DNA of 60,610 nt from an uncultured Bacteroidales bacterium (lineage in GTDB: Bacteria > Bacteroidota > Bacteroidia > Bacteroidales > UBA932), in NCBI GenBank assembly GCA_946625485.1, contig CAMOTB010000002.1:1-60610 (forward strand), written 5' to 3'. Each line of letters begins with the position of its first letter. The stretch's first letter is position 1. Below, in pieces: positions 45,122 to 55,706 of the stretch. The notes beneath the pieces are model-generated. The model was not told where the DNA came from. It made no database searches and saw only the letters and a list, made by a program, of their open reading frames with translations. The translations under genes were made by a program, and so were the position numbers.

Positions 45122-47059
45122 TTATTGCTGAGGGTTCTTGACCAGGCCGGAGACATTCCAGCCAGGGATGCCGCGATAATAGAACTTGTCCTTGAACTTC
45201 AGGGGACCGGTGTACTGGACGTACTCGCGCACAAAGAAGTACTTGCCGTCCCTCAGGTCGAGGATCGGGGCGAGGGATCCGTGCCGGTAACTGTCGAAGA
45301 TCTGGTGATACTCTCTCCGGCGGACAAGATCCCAGTTGCGGGCGTTCTCCATCGCCAGTTCGGCGCGGCGCTCGCGCTGGACGTTCTCGGGCGTGGGATC
45401 GATGTCTACGGTATGACCGGCGCGGCGGCGGGTGCGGTTGAGGCACTCACGCGCCAGTCCCGCATCGCCCAGCCCGCTCTCGGCGTACGCCTCGGCGTAG
45501 TTGAGCAGGATCTCGGCGAAGCGGATATCGATCCAGTCGGTCGTGGACTCGTTCCAGACCGATCCGGAGGAGACGAAGTTGGGATCCATGTATTTCTTGA
45601 ACCCGAAGCCTGTGCGGGTGTTGTTGCCCAGATTGGTCGAATAGCCGGAGAAGAACTTGTTGTCGGCAGCACCGAACTGGTAGTGGACCTCTCCGTCCCA
45701 GCCCATGTACTGGGCTTTCATGTCGCCGGCGCGGTCCATGTGGATCTTGCCGTCCATGTCCACGACACCTGCCTGGATGACGATCTTGGTGTTTCGCCAG
45801 ATCGAACCGGGCAGGATGGTGACGGCGGCGAGACGGGCGTCCTTGCCCGCAAACATCTCTTGCGGATCGTCGAACTTGCGGTAAGGCCGGCTGCCGTTGT
45901 AGCCGTCATAGTCGAACCGGTCGCCGTCGTAGGTCACGAACTGGACACTCTCGCCGGGACGGTCGTACGTCTCGAAGTTTTCGGCGAAAGCCAGGGTGGG
46001 GTTCATACGGCCCGGGTGCGGCCAGGCGCCGCCCGTCTGTGCGGGCTGGCCCCAGACGTCCTGGTTGGTGCCGAACTTACGTCCTTTCTTGTAGAAACCC
46101 TTGACGAAAATGGACTCGCAGAGCGCATCCTCCGGCTTCTGGAACATGTGGATGTAATTATCCGTCGCTTCCTCGGGGCTCGATGGATTGGGCATGTAGA
46201 GGGAGAACTTGCCGCTTTCGATCAGCTCCTTGCTGCAGTCCAGGCAAGCCTGGTACCAGCGGTTCATGTCTTCCGGCGTAAAGCCGCCGACCATTCCCTT
46301 GTCCACGGCCTCGCCGGTGAGCGGGCAGCGGTCCCAGAACTTGGCCAGTGACGCGGCGTGGAGGGTTGCGCGGGACTTGTAAGCCAGCGCCGTATACCGG
46401 GTCGCCATCGTATGGTATCCGTTGTCCTGGTCGCTCAGCATTTTGGACGCCTTGTCGAAGCAACCGATGACATAATCCCAGGTCGCGACCTCGGTGCTGC
46501 GGGGGATCTTGAGCGACTCGATGTCGTTGATGTCACCCACTTCCTCGATGATGGGCAGGCCGCCGTAGCGCCGCGCCAGCGCGAAATAGATCTGGCCCCG
46601 GATGAACCAGGACTGGCCTTCCAGTTCCGTACGGGTCGTCTCGTCCACGGAATTCAGCCCCGGGATCAGGGCGGTGAATTCGTTGAGGTCGTGGAGCAGT
46701 TCGAAGGCGGTGTCCCACCACTGGTAGCAGTTGTCTCCCGGAACCTCGCAGAGCTCAGAGCCCATACAGTCATCGGTCAGGACCCAGGTGTAACGGCCGC
46801 TGTTGTTGGGTGCGCCGTCGTTGAAATGGAAGCCGTCGCGGTAGCCCTGGTCGGGGCAGGGTCTGCTCTCGCAGGTAAAGTCGAAGGCTTCGATGGGCAT
46901 TCTGTAATACAGGTTCGCCAGGAAGGCCTGGATGCCTTCCGGGGAGGAAACCACTTCGTCAGCCGAGACCTTGTTGGTCGGCCTCACGTCCAGGAATCCC
47001 TTGCAGCCCGTGCTCAGCGCCGCCGCAAGAATCAGTATGATGTATGCTGTCTTTTTCAT
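45122..47059 (-). CDS. RagB/SusD family lipoprotein
   Basis: Lipobox LSTGC; ARECLNRTRRRAGHTVDIDPTPENVQRERRAELAMENARNWDLVRRREYHQIFD. Confidence 0.93.
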   Translation of the reverse strand: MKKTAYIILILAAALSTGCKGFLDVRPTNKVSADEVVSSPEGIQAFLANLYYRMPIEAFDFTCESRPCPDQGYRDGFHFNDGAPNNSGRYTWVLTDDCMGSELCEVPGDNCYQWWDTAFELLHDLNEFTALIPGLNSVDETTRTELEGQSWFIRGQIYFALARRYGGLPIIEEVGDINDIESLKIPRSTEVATWDYVIGCFDKASKMLSDQDNGYHTMATRYTALAYKSRATLHAASLAKFWDRCPLTGEAVDKGMVGGFTPEDMNRWYQACLDCSKELIESGKFSLYMPNPSSPEEATDNYIHMFQKPEDALCESIFVKGFYKKGRKFGTNQDVWGQPAQTGGAWPHPGRMNPTLAFAENFETYDRPGESVQFVTYDGDRFDYDGYNGSRPYRKFDDPQEMFAGKDARLAAVTILPGSIWRNTKIVIQAGVVDMDGKIHMDRAGDMKAQYMGWDGEVHYQFGAADNKFFSGYSTNLGNNTRTGFGFKKYMDPNFVSSGSVWNESTTDWIDIRFAEILLNYAEAYAESGLGDAGLARECLNRTRRRAGHTVDIDPTPENVQRERRAELAMENARNWDLVRRREYHQIFDSYRHGSLAPILDLRDGKYFFVREYVQYTGPLKFKDKFYYRGIPGWNVSGLVKNPQQ

Positions 47060-47072
47060 ATCCGTCCGTGCT

Positions 47073-50000
47073 TTAGAAGTTGAGGTTGATACCGGTGTTG
47101 AAGGTCATCATCAGCGGATAGTTCCAGCCGAGGTTCTGCTGGCCGGCCACTTTTTCGGGATCGAAGGCCTTGATGAAGCGGTTGCACCAGGTGAAGGGGT
47201 TATTGACGTTGACGAAGAGTCTCGCCTTGTCGATGTGGACCTTCTTCAGGAAACGCTTGTTGAAGGTATAGCCGAGCTCGACGTTCTTCAGACGCACGTA
47301 CGAGCAGTCTTTAAAGGTATAGGAACTGGCATAGTTGCGGTAGGGGTCCTTGTCCATCGTGCGGACGGCCGGGAAGAAGCCGGGGACCCAGGGGCTCTCG
47401 CTGTCGAAGATGTCCTCGTGGTGCCAGGAGTCCATCAGGTAGGCCGGCAGGTTGCCGCCCAGCCAGAAGGGCTCGGCGTACGGGCCGCTGTAGAAGGCCG
47501 TGAAGCCGGCGGCACCCTGGAAGAGGATGCTGAAGTCCAGCCCGCGCCAGTTGCCCGCCAGGGTGAGACCGTAGTTCCAGATCGGGGCGGCACCGGGGCT
47601 CAGGGAGATCGGGCGCATGTCGTCGCCATCGATCACGCCGTCGCCGTTGACGTCCTCGTAGATCCAGTCACCGGGCTGCATGTAGCGGTTGCCGGCACCC
47701 GTGTTATAGACGGGCGCGGCTTCGATTTCCTCGGCGGTCTGGAACTGTCCCTGGATGTTGTACACCCAGCCGAGGCCGCTCCAGCGGTAATCGTTCGCGC
47801 CGCGGTAGACGGACCAGGAACCGGTGTAGGGACCGTGCTCGATGTACATGTTCATCGTACGGCCGTAGGTGGCGTTGCCGCTGATCGAGTAGAAGAAATC
47901 GCCGAAGCGGTGCTGCCAGTCGAAGGAGAACTCGATGCCCTTGGTCCGGTTGCTGTTGAGGTTTTCCTGCGGGAACTTGGCGCCGAAGGTGTTCGGCAGG
48001 TCCACGCTGCGGGTCGCCAGCAGTCCGGTCTTATCTTTCTGGAAGACGTCCACCGTGAGGCTGAGCTTGTTGTCAAACAGGCCGATGTCGATGCCGATGT
48101 CAGCCATGTAGGACTTCAGCCAGGAGAGGTGCTCGTTGACAAGGGCGGGGCTGGTCACGCCGTTGGTGACGGCGCCCGGCGTGTATTCCCACCATCCGCC
48201 GCCGCCGATGCCGTAACCGGAAATCCACTGGAAAGCGTTGCCGGCGTCCTCACCCATGATGCCCCAGGAGGCGCGCAGCTTGAGGTTGCCGATCCACTTG
48301 ACGTTATTCTTGAACCAGTTCTCCTCGCTGATACGCCAGCCGGCGGAGATGACGGGGAAGGTTCCCCAGCGCACATCGGGGTGATAACGGTAAGAGCCGT
48401 CCCGGCGCACGGCGGCCTCCAGCAGGTACTTGCTGGCGTAGTCGTAGTTGATGCGGCCGATGAAACCGAGCTTACGCTGGTGGTCTTCATTACCGCCGGT
48501 GGTCTGGTCCTTGTCGCCCGCGTAGTCCAGCTCACCCTGGGTGAAGAAGTCGAAGTACTTGTTGATGCTGTTCCAATCGTTGTCGCGCACGATCGCCTCG
48601 AAGATGGCAGAGGCGCCGATATGGTGGTTCTTGATCTCCTTCTTGTAGTTGACCTGGGCCTGGTAGTTATAGACGTGGAGGTAGTTGTCGGAGTTCTTGA
48701 TCTGGACGTTGGGGTTCCAGTCCTCGTCCGCCACGGTTCCGGTGATCTCGTTGTAGGTGTACATCTTCCAGTTGCGCCGCAGGATCTTGGTCTGGGCGAA
48801 ACGCTTGTCGAAAGAGACCGTACCCTTCAGTTCGAGCCCCTCCAGCCAGGTAGGGGAGTACGTGAGGGTGAAGACGGACTGGATCGCATTGTTGATGTAG
48901 TGGTGGTAACCGCCCTGCGAGACATAGGACTGGGCCACCGGGTTGTATGACTGTCCGTCCTTGACCCCGTTGAAATAAGGCCAGTCATTGAACGGCGCCA
49001 CATCCAGGGTCGCGAAGACCGGCTTGTAGGGGAGGGAGCAGATGGCGCCGCGGAAGACGTTGAACATGTCCGCGGCCGGGTCCCAGCGGTCGTCCATGTA
49101 GCCGGATACGTTGGCCGACAGCTTGAGGTCCTTCGCGAGGTCGGCGGTGACGACGCTGCGGAAGCTCCACTTGTCATAGTTGATGTCGCCGGACTTGAGC
49201 AGGCCGTTGTCGGTCGAGTAGTTGACGTTGAAATAATACTTCACGCCCTTGACGCCGCCGTCAGCCGACAGGGAGTATTCCTGGCGGGCCGAGAACTTCT
49301 TGCAGGTGGCGTCATACCAGTCGGTGGACTCGTGGTGGATGATCTTGCCGTCCTTGCCGAAGGTGTCCTCTCCCGTGCGCCAGGCCTCCAGTTCCTCCGG
49401 GGAGATGTACTCCGGGTCGCCTGCGTTGATGTTGGCGGCGTTGCGCAGCCAATAGTACTCATAGCCGTTGGCCATGCGCACGCGGTCGGTCGGGGTGGAG
49501 AAACCCATGTTGGCGTTGAACTGGAAGCGCGCCGTGCCGTGGTGGCTGCCGGACTTGGTCGTCACGATGATGACGCCGTTACCGGCATTGATGCCGTAGA
49601 TGGCAGCGGATGCGTCCTTCAGGACCGTGAAGGTCTCGATGTCTTCCGGGTTGAGCTTGTTGAAGTCCGTTCCGTCGCGGTTGATGCCGTCGATGATGTA
49701 GAGCGGACCGCCGAAGCCGCGGATGTTGATCGAGTGGTCGTAGGCGCCCGGGGTGGCGGTGTTGTTACGGATGTTCAGGCCGGACACCTTTCCCTGGAGC
49801 TTGGTCACGAGGTCGTTGGCGGTGGTGGTCAGGATCTCCTTGCTGGAGACGTTGGTCACCGAGCCGGTGATGACGGCCTTCTTCTGGACGCCGTATCCGA
49901 CGACCACGCTCTCCTCGAGGTTCTCGTGGTCTTCCATCAGCGTGAGTTTGAGCCCCGTGGCTCCCTTGGCCTTGAAGGTGTAGGGGAGGTAGCCCAGGCA

Positions 50001-50228
50001 GGTCACCTTCACCTCGGCGCCGGAGGGGACGCTGAGGCTGAACTTGCCGTCGAGGTCCGTGATGGCGTTGGCATTGCCCGGGCCGATCAGGACGGCGCCG
50101 GGGATGGGCTCGCCCTGGTTGTCCATCACCGTACCGGCGACGCGTACATTCTGCGCATGCGCCGGTGCCCACGCGCACAGAAGCGCAAGGCCCAGCAGGA
50201 CTTGAAATAGTTTTTTCATTAGCTTCAT
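47073..50228 (-). CDS. SusC/RagA family TonB-linked outer membrane protein
   Basis: VRVAGTVMDNQGEPIPGAVLIGPGNANAITDLDGKFSL; VVVGYGVQKKAVITGSVTNV; DASAAIYGINAGNGVIIVTTKSG. Confidence 0.95.
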   Translation of the reverse strand: MKLMKKLFQVLLGLALLCAWAPAHAQNVRVAGTVMDNQGEPIPGAVLIGPGNANAITDLDGKFSLSVPSGAEVKVTCLGYLPYTFKAKGATGLKLTLMEDHENLEESVVVGYGVQKKAVITGSVTNVSSKEILTTTANDLVTKLQGKVSGLNIRNNTATPGAYDHSINIRGFGGPLYIIDGINRDGTDFNKLNPEDIETFTVLKDASAAIYGINAGNGVIIVTTKSGSHHGTARFQFNANMGFSTPTDRVRMANGYEYYWLRNAANINAGDPEYISPEELEAWRTGEDTFGKDGKIIHHESTDWYDATCKKFSARQEYSLSADGGVKGVKYYFNVNYSTDNGLLKSGDINYDKWSFRSVVTADLAKDLKLSANVSGYMDDRWDPAADMFNVFRGAICSLPYKPVFATLDVAPFNDWPYFNGVKDGQSYNPVAQSYVSQGGYHHYINNAIQSVFTLTYSPTWLEGLELKGTVSFDKRFAQTKILRRNWKMYTYNEITGTVADEDWNPNVQIKNSDNYLHVYNYQAQVNYKKEIKNHHIGASAIFEAIVRDNDWNSINKYFDFFTQGELDYAGDKDQTTGGNEDHQRKLGFIGRINYDYASKYLLEAAVRRDGSYRYHPDVRWGTFPVISAGWRISEENWFKNNVKWIGNLKLRASWGIMGEDAGNAFQWISGYGIGGGGWWEYTPGAVTNGVTSPALVNEHLSWLKSYMADIGIDIGLFDNKLSLTVDVFQKDKTGLLATRSVDLPNTFGAKFPQENLNSNRTKGIEFSFDWQHRFGDFFYSISGNATYGRTMNMYIEHGPYTGSWSVYRGANDYRWSGLGWVYNIQGQFQTAEEIEAAPVYNTGAGNRYMQPGDWIYEDVNGDGVIDGDDMRPISLSPGAAPIWNYGLTLAGNWRGLDFSILFQGAAGFTAFYSGPYAEPFWLGGNLPAYLMDSWHHEDIFDSESPWVPGFFPAVRTMDKDPYRNYASSYTFKDCSYVRLKNVELGYTFNKRFLKKVHIDKARLFVNVNNPFTWCNRFIKAFDPEKVAGQQNLGWNYPLMMTFNTGINLNF

Positions 50229-50233
50229 CGATT

Positions 50234-50249
50234 AGTGTATCGGTTGACT
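50234..50249 (-). promoter_or_regulatory. putative LacI-type operator, second site (minus strand AGTCAACCGATACACT)
   Basis: Near match to AGTnAATCGATTnACT; 25 bp from the first site. Confidence 0.55.
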
Positions 50250-50258
50250 AAATAGGTA

Positions 50259-50274
50259 GGTGTATCGATTGACT
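50259..50274 (-). promoter_or_regulatory. putative LacI-type operator, first site (minus strand AGTCAATCGATACACC)
   Basis: Near match to AGTnAATCGATTnACT, 2 bp downstream of the -7-like box. Confidence 0.55.
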
Positions 50275-50276
50275 TG

Positions 50277-50284
50277 TAAAGATA
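50277..50284 (-). promoter_or_regulatory. -7-like box TATCTTTA upstream of the SusC operon
   Basis: Plus TAAAGATA; one mismatch to TAnnTTTG. Confidence 0.45.
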
Positions 50285-50323
50285 ACACAATCTTTTGATA
50301 AAATACAATACCTTCGGGCGCTT

Positions 50324-52336
50324 TTATTCGAAGCGGATGCGACGCGCTCCGACGAGCTCCCCGTGGCGCAGGGACCGCCCTTGCAGCGGGCGGCCGTCCA
50401 GGGCGATCCGGTTGGTCTGTGCCCGGCGTTTTTCGATCCGCACCGGGTGATCCTTCAGACGCAAGATCACCCGGTCGAACAGCGGTGTAAAGAGCTCATA
50501 GCGGTCCGTCCCGACGCAGACCGGGTACAGGCCCATCTGGCAGAACAGGTACCAGGCGCTCATCGTGCCGTCGTCTTCGTCCATTTCAGGGGCATAGCCG
50601 TCTACGGTGTTGCGGAAGGCGCGTCCGATATAGGGTGTCGGGAATTCGGCGTTGCCGCCGTACAGGTGAACCATCTGTTCGTCAGTCAGCAGCGCCCGGA
50701 CCAGGGAGTCCGTCTTCCCAGGCCGGCCGAAGAGGTTGAACAGGAAGGGCGTCTGGATGTCGGGCTCGTTGCCCTGGTTGAAGAGGTGGCGGACAAAGAA
50801 TTCCTCCAGTTCGTCAGCGAGGGTCTCTTTCCCGTGCCAGGCGCTCATCCGGTCGGCATACACGGGCATGGCCCAGCGGTACTGCCAGCGCGTGCCCTGA
50901 TACATGCCGTTGCCCCGCATCTGGGCGAAACGCCCGTCGATGGTCATGAATTCCCGCTTCCAGGTAGCCTCGAAGAGGGAGTCCGACTCGGCGGCATAGC
51001 GCGCCTGCGCCTCCTTGTCACCGATGATGCCGGCGATCTCGGAAAGGGCCCAGAGGTCATAGACCGTCTCCATCTTCTGGTCCGGCGCGTTGCGGGTGAG
51101 GCCGTTCCGGGCGCCCGGAACACGGCCTTCGTCAGCTTCTGCGACCATCCCGGGGAAGGCTGCAGCGAGGTCGAAACCCCGGATCCCCTTGCGCCAGGCA
51201 TCCAGCAGGGTGACCTGCGAGTGTTCGGTACGCACCGTCGGTACCGGCTCGGACATCGTGGCCCAGTTGCGTTTGCCGGTCTGGTAGAGGCTGACCAGCG
51301 AGCGGCAGATATCGGAGGAGGTCTCCGGGAAGAGCAGGGTGATCAGCGGGAACTTGGTCCGGAAGGTGTCCCACATGCTCCAGCCGCTGTAGAATGTCCA
51401 TCCGTTCGCCTCCCGGACGAGGCCGTCCGTGCCCCGGTAACGGCCGCCGAATGTGGCGTGGAAGGGGCTGAGGCAGACCCGGTAGAGTCCGGTATAAAAA
51501 AGTGTGCGCTGTTCCTCTGTATTGCCGCGCACATCCACGTGGCCCAGGATTGCGTCCCAGGCGCGGGCCGCCTCCTGCCGCAAGGAATCGAAGCGGCGCG
51601 AGGCGATGGCGGCCAATTCGTCCGCCGCGGAGCGCTCGTCGATGGAAGAGAGCCCGATGCGCACTTCGACGGCCGGGACGCTGAAACGCAGCCGGGCCGT
51701 TGTTGCATCCGAAGCCTCTACGGTGAAGGGCTGGTCCGTCTCCAAGTAAAAGTACAGGCGGTAGGCGCCGAAATTGCAGACCGTCGAACTCTCCACCCAG
51801 CCTTCGAAATGCCTGTCATCCAACTGCTTCCAGGCGCATTGGCTGCGTCTGGGATCGATGGCGGAGTTGAAGTCGACGCTCAGGCAGCGTCCGCTCTCCG
51901 CCCCGAAAACGTACTGTTCGGCTGCGCAGTGCAGCGTAGCGGTCAGGCGTATCCGGGTTCCGTCGTCCAGCCCCGTCTCATAGTAGCCTGGGACCGCACG
52001 TTCCGTTTCCTTGACGATGCGGAGCTCCTGCTCCGGTCCGGCCGGAAAAATCCGCAGGTTGCCGCCGGTCCCGTCGCCGCCGGTCCCGCTCATCCGGGTC
52101 ACGGAGAAGCCGCGGATGCAGGGGTCGTCGTAGTCATAGCCCGAATGGGTGACGGCCCGGGTGTCGGGCCCCACGCTCGCGAGTCCGAAGGGAAGCTGTG
52201 CGGCGGGGCTGACCTGCCCGTGGTCTCCGGCCGTGCCCATGAAGAGATTGACTGGCCGCGGTTTGCCGGTGCCCGTCATCGTCCACGCGCTGCCAAGCGC
52301 GAGCGCCAGAAAGAGGGTGCAGATCCGTCTCATCAT
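50324..52336 (-). CDS. GH92 family glycoside hydrolase (alpha-mannosidase-type)
   Basis: MMRRICTLFLALALGSAWTMT...; VNLFMGTAGDHGQVSPAAQLPFG; SGTGGDGTGG; WSMWDTFRTKFPL; DEDDGTMSAWYLFCQMGLYPVCVG. The long ORF to 52546 overlaps the upstream GH92, so the ATGATGA junction is the likely start. Confidence 0.92.
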   Translation of the reverse strand: MMRRICTLFLALALGSAWTMTGTGKPRPVNLFMGTAGDHGQVSPAAQLPFGLASVGPDTRAVTHSGYDYDDPCIRGFSVTRMSGTGGDGTGGNLRIFPAGPEQELRIVKETERAVPGYYETGLDDGTRIRLTATLHCAAEQYVFGAESGRCLSVDFNSAIDPRRSQCAWKQLDDRHFEGWVESSTVCNFGAYRLYFYLETDQPFTVEASDATTARLRFSVPAVEVRIGLSSIDERSAADELAAIASRRFDSLRQEAARAWDAILGHVDVRGNTEEQRTLFYTGLYRVCLSPFHATFGGRYRGTDGLVREANGWTFYSGWSMWDTFRTKFPLITLLFPETSSDICRSLVSLYQTGKRNWATMSEPVPTVRTEHSQVTLLDAWRKGIRGFDLAAAFPGMVAEADEGRVPGARNGLTRNAPDQKMETVYDLWALSEIAGIIGDKEAQARYAAESDSLFEATWKREFMTIDGRFAQMRGNGMYQGTRWQYRWAMPVYADRMSAWHGKETLADELEEFFVRHLFNQGNEPDIQTPFLFNLFGRPGKTDSLVRALLTDEQMVHLYGGNAEFPTPYIGRAFRNTVDGYAPEMDEDDGTMSAWYLFCQMGLYPVCVGTDRYELFTPLFDRVILRLKDHPVRIEKRRAQTNRIALDGRPLQGRSLRHGELVGARRIRFE

Positions 52337-54480
52337 TGCATGGTAAATTCCAGGGTCCCGCCTTTCAAGATATCCTCGTGAAGGAGGGTCCACTTGTCCA
52401 GGGGCTTGCCGTTGAGACGGACGGAAGCGACATGGCGGCGCTCCGGAGAGAGCCCCTTCGCCAAGACGGTAAAGCTCTTGCCGCCAGGCAGTTTCAGCGT
52501 CATGCGCGGCAACTGCGGCGCGCCGATGACGTACTGCCCGCCGCAAGGATTGACGGGATAGAAGCCCAGGGCCGTGAAGATGTACCAGGCGCTCATCTGG
52601 CCGCAGTCGTCGTTACCGCTGAGACCGTCGGGTCCGTCCTTGTACTGGCTCTCCCAGACTTCGTGCAGCAGTTCGGCTGCCTTGTCCGGAGAGCCGGCGA
52701 GGGTGTAGAGGTAGATCACGTGGTGGCTGGGCTCATTGCCGTGGGCGTATTGGCCGACCAGGCCGCTGACATCCACCGTCTCTCCGCTGCCGAGGTCGCC
52801 CGTAAGCGTGAAGAGGGAGTCGAGCTTGGTCACGAACGCCTCGCGGCCGCCCATCGCCTCGATGAGGCCCGGCACATCCTGCAAGACGTGCCAGGTGTAC
52901 TGCCAGGAATTGCCTTCGGTGAAGGCGCCGCCCGTCTTCCAGTGGCCCACCTTGAAGGGGTCGAAAGGGGTTTCCCATCGCCCTTGCGAATCGCGGGCGC
53001 GCATCAGTTTCAGTTCCGGATCGAAGACGTTGTGCCAGTAGCCGGCGCGCTTGTCAAAGAATGCGGCGTCCTCCGTGTGGCCCAGGCCTTCCGCCATACG
53101 GGCGGCACACCAGTCGTCGAAGCTGCACTCCAGCGTGCGGGATACGCTCTCAACGAGGGTCACGTCGTCCGGGAAATAGCCGCATCGGTCGTAGGCGCCC
53201 CAGTCGTATTTGATATGGTCTTCGGTCAGGGAGCGCCGGATGGCCTGGTAGAGCGTCTCCGGATCGAATCCCTTGAATCCTTTCATCCAGGCATCCACGA
53301 TTACCGGGACCGAATGGTTGCCGATCATCCCGTAGTTGTCGGTGCCTCCGAGCGTCCAGATGGGCAGGAATCCCTGTTGCGCATAATAGCGCATGCAGGA
53401 ATTCACGACGCCGTCCACGATCTCCGGGCAGAGGATCGTAAAGAGCGGATGTGCGGCGCGGAAGGTGTCCCAGAGCGACATCGTTGAATAGAAGGGCGCC
53501 TGGGCCGAATCGGCGATATCGAGCTTGTCAGCTGCCGGTCCGGCGTCAGCGATGTTGCCCGGGTGCTGCATCAGGTGGTACATCGCCGTGTAGAAGATGC
53601 GGCGGTGGACCGGGTCGGCGTCGATGTCGATGCGCCCCAGATGCTCGTTCCAGGCCTGTTTCGCCTTTTCGCGTACGGCATCGAAGTCCCAGCCCGGGAG
53701 TTCTGCCGCGATGCTGCCTCTTGCCCCTTCCACGCTGCTCACCGAGATGGCCGCCTTGACCAGCAGGGGCTCGGTCGAGGGCCCGAAGTCCAGCACCCGG
53801 CGTGCGATGCGCTCGGCCGTATCCCGCAGGGGGAGGACCGCCGCGACCGTATAAGGCCGGCTGAACTCGATGTCATACCAGATGACCCGGTCGTTCCAGG
53901 CTTTGGAATGGGTGAAGCCGGTGACGCGCGTGGAGTCCGACCAGTCCTGCCAGGCCTCCGTGACGCGGTGGAACATCCGCTGTTCGCTCCCGATCTGGGC
54001 GCTCTGGAGGTCCAGCAGGAGCTTGACCGGCGCCCCTTCGGGGGAATAGCGGTGGATGGCCACGTGCGGGGTGCAGCTGACTTCGGCCGTAATGCCGAAG
54101 TCGTCCAGGTGGCAGCGGTAATAGCCCGGGGAGGCTGTTTCACCGTCCTTGGCGAAGCGGCTGCGGTAATCGTCGCGCAGCGCTTCGCCCGTGAACGGCT
54201 GCATCATCAGGTCGCCCAGCTCGCTGCTGCCCGTCCCGCTGATCCGGTTCTGGGTGAACCCTTGGATCAGGGTGTCGGCCCATTGGTATCCGCCGCACCA
54301 GTCCCAACCGAAATTGCCGGTCTGGGGGCCAGCCTGGATGGCACCGAACGGAGTCGTCGCGCAAGGGTGGCAGTGTCCGGCCCCGTCCGTGCCGGCGAAG
54401 ACGTTGACATACTGCGTATAGTCAACGCTGCGGGCACAGGCTGCTGTCAGCAGGAGGGCGGCGAGCAAGGCTTTTTTCAT
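52333..54480 (-). CDS. GH92 family glycoside hydrolase (alpha-mannosidase-type)
   Basis: VDYTQYVNVFAGTDGAGHCHPCATTPFGAIQAGPQTG; RISGTGSSELGDL; MSLWDTFRAAHPL; GNDDCGQMSAWYIFTALGFYPVNP. Confidence 0.95.
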   Translation of the reverse strand: MKKALLAALLLTAACARSVDYTQYVNVFAGTDGAGHCHPCATTPFGAIQAGPQTGNFGWDWCGGYQWADTLIQGFTQNRISGTGSSELGDLMMQPFTGEALRDDYRSRFAKDGETASPGYYRCHLDDFGITAEVSCTPHVAIHRYSPEGAPVKLLLDLQSAQIGSEQRMFHRVTEAWQDWSDSTRVTGFTHSKAWNDRVIWYDIEFSRPYTVAAVLPLRDTAERIARRVLDFGPSTEPLLVKAAISVSSVEGARGSIAAELPGWDFDAVREKAKQAWNEHLGRIDIDADPVHRRIFYTAMYHLMQHPGNIADAGPAADKLDIADSAQAPFYSTMSLWDTFRAAHPLFTILCPEIVDGVVNSCMRYYAQQGFLPIWTLGGTDNYGMIGNHSVPVIVDAWMKGFKGFDPETLYQAIRRSLTEDHIKYDWGAYDRCGYFPDDVTLVESVSRTLECSFDDWCAARMAEGLGHTEDAAFFDKRAGYWHNVFDPELKLMRARDSQGRWETPFDPFKVGHWKTGGAFTEGNSWQYTWHVLQDVPGLIEAMGGREAFVTKLDSLFTLTGDLGSGETVDVSGLVGQYAHGNEPSHHVIYLYTLAGSPDKAAELLHEVWESQYKDGPDGLSGNDDCGQMSAWYIFTALGFYPVNPCGGQYVIGAPQLPRMTLKLPGGKSFTVLAKGLSPERRHVASVRLNGKPLDKWTLLHEDILKGGTLEFTMQ

Positions 54481-54491
54481 AGGTTAAAATA

Positions 54492-55706
54492 TCAGATGAT
54501 GTCTTTCAGAGAGGCGGATTTAAGATCATCGGCCTTGCGGCGCAGGTCCTTCAGGCTGCAGCCATCCGCGATCATTTCATAATAACGGAGGATCATTTCC
54601 GCCAGGGGGCTGTCCGGCTCCAGCGCGCTCACGGTAGAGAGGACTTCCATCGCTTCTTCGCGGAGCTGCGGCCGGCCGGCTTCATCCAAATAACGTTTCA
54701 CGCCTGCCGCGGCTCCCACGGCGATGTAGGCCGGGGTAATGCCTTCCTCCAGGGCGAGGGTGGCGGATCCAATCAGCCGGTCGGCCGGGGAGAGCTTGCG
54801 GGCGGGATCGCCGCCGACGCGGGCGCAGGTGTCTTTGAGGGCCGCATTGGTAAAGCGGCCCAGCAAGTCCGTGATGTGGAGCTGGATGCCGGCCAGGTCC
54901 ACGTGGTAGTGGCGGCTCAGGGCCAGGGCGCTCTCCAGCATCGCATTCTGCGCGACGGTGCGGATCTCCGGATCGTCGATCGCTTCGAAGATGTATTCCA
55001 CGCCCTTGAGACCGCCGAGGAAGGCGGTCGTCGCGTGCCCCATGTTGTGGATGAACAGCTTGCGCTTGACGAAGAAGTCGAAGGGTTCGAAGGGGACCAT
55101 GCCCGGGATTTCGGGGACCGATCCTTTGAAGGCGGCCTTGTCCACGGGCAGGAAGCCGTATTTCTCCACGCATACGCGCAGCGGCTCGCCGTCCTTCATC
55201 TCGTCCGTCTGGACAGGTACCATCCGGCCGATGGAGGCTTCCACGAGGCCGACTTCCGCGTCGAAACGGACGCACTCCTCCGGGGTCAATTGCTCCTTGA
55301 TCATGCGCTCGACGACCTTGTTGGCGTCGTTGAGGTTTTCGCAGATGATGATGTTGAGCGGAGCCCCGCCGGCGGCCCAGCGCTTGCGCAGGCCGGCGAC
55401 GATGTTGGGGACGATGAATTTCAGGATACGGGCGCCGACGGCCGTGGCCATCAGCGCGCAACGGGCGATGACATCGGAGGCTGCTTCGGTGTCGTTGCCA
55501 TTGACGGCAGTCACGTTCCGGACCAGGAGGTCTTCGTGTCCTTCGTTGGAAACGAAACGCAGGGGATAGCAGCGTTTCTCCTGCAGTTCCTTTACAACCG
55601 GCTCCGCCACGTCGATGAACGTGACCTCATATCCGGCGCCGCTCATCAGGGCGCCGATGAATCCGCGGCCGATGTTGCCGCCGCCGTACATCACAGCTTC
55701 TTTCAT
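54492..55706 (-). CDS. mannitol dehydrogenase family protein (mannitol-1-phosphate 5-dehydrogenase-like)
   Basis: MKEAVMYGGGNIGRGFIGALMSGAGYEVTFIDV; KRKLFIHNMGHATTAFLG. Start at 55706 overlaps the upstream stop (ATGA). Confidence 0.9.
   Translation of the reverse strand: MKEAVMYGGGNIGRGFIGALMSGAGYEVTFIDVAEPVVKELQEKRCYPLRFVSNEGHEDLLVRNVTAVNGNDTEAASDVIARCALMATAVGARILKFIVPNIVAGLRKRWAAGGAPLNIIICENLNDANKVVERMIKEQLTPEECVRFDAEVGLVEASIGRMVPVQTDEMKDGEPLRVCVEKYGFLPVDKAAFKGSVPEIPGMVPFEPFDFFVKRKLFIHNMGHATTAFLGGLKGVEYIFEAIDDPEIRTVAQNAMLESALALSRHYHVDLAGIQLHITDLLGRFTNAALKDTCARVGGDPARKLSPADRLIGSATLALEEGITPAYIAVGAAAGVKRYLDEAGRPQLREEAMEVLSTVSALEPDSPLAEMILRYYEMIADGCSLKDLRRKADDLKSASLKDII

Noticed and set aside
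46932-48950. 672-aa plus-strand ORF
   Set aside because: Antisense shadow of SusC/SusD.
50363-52381. 672-aa plus-strand ORF
   Set aside because: Antisense shadow of GH92.
52337-52546. N-terminal extension of the GH92 ORF ending at 50324
   Set aside because: Overlaps the upstream GH92 in another frame; the signal peptide begins at MMRRICTLFL (52336/52333).
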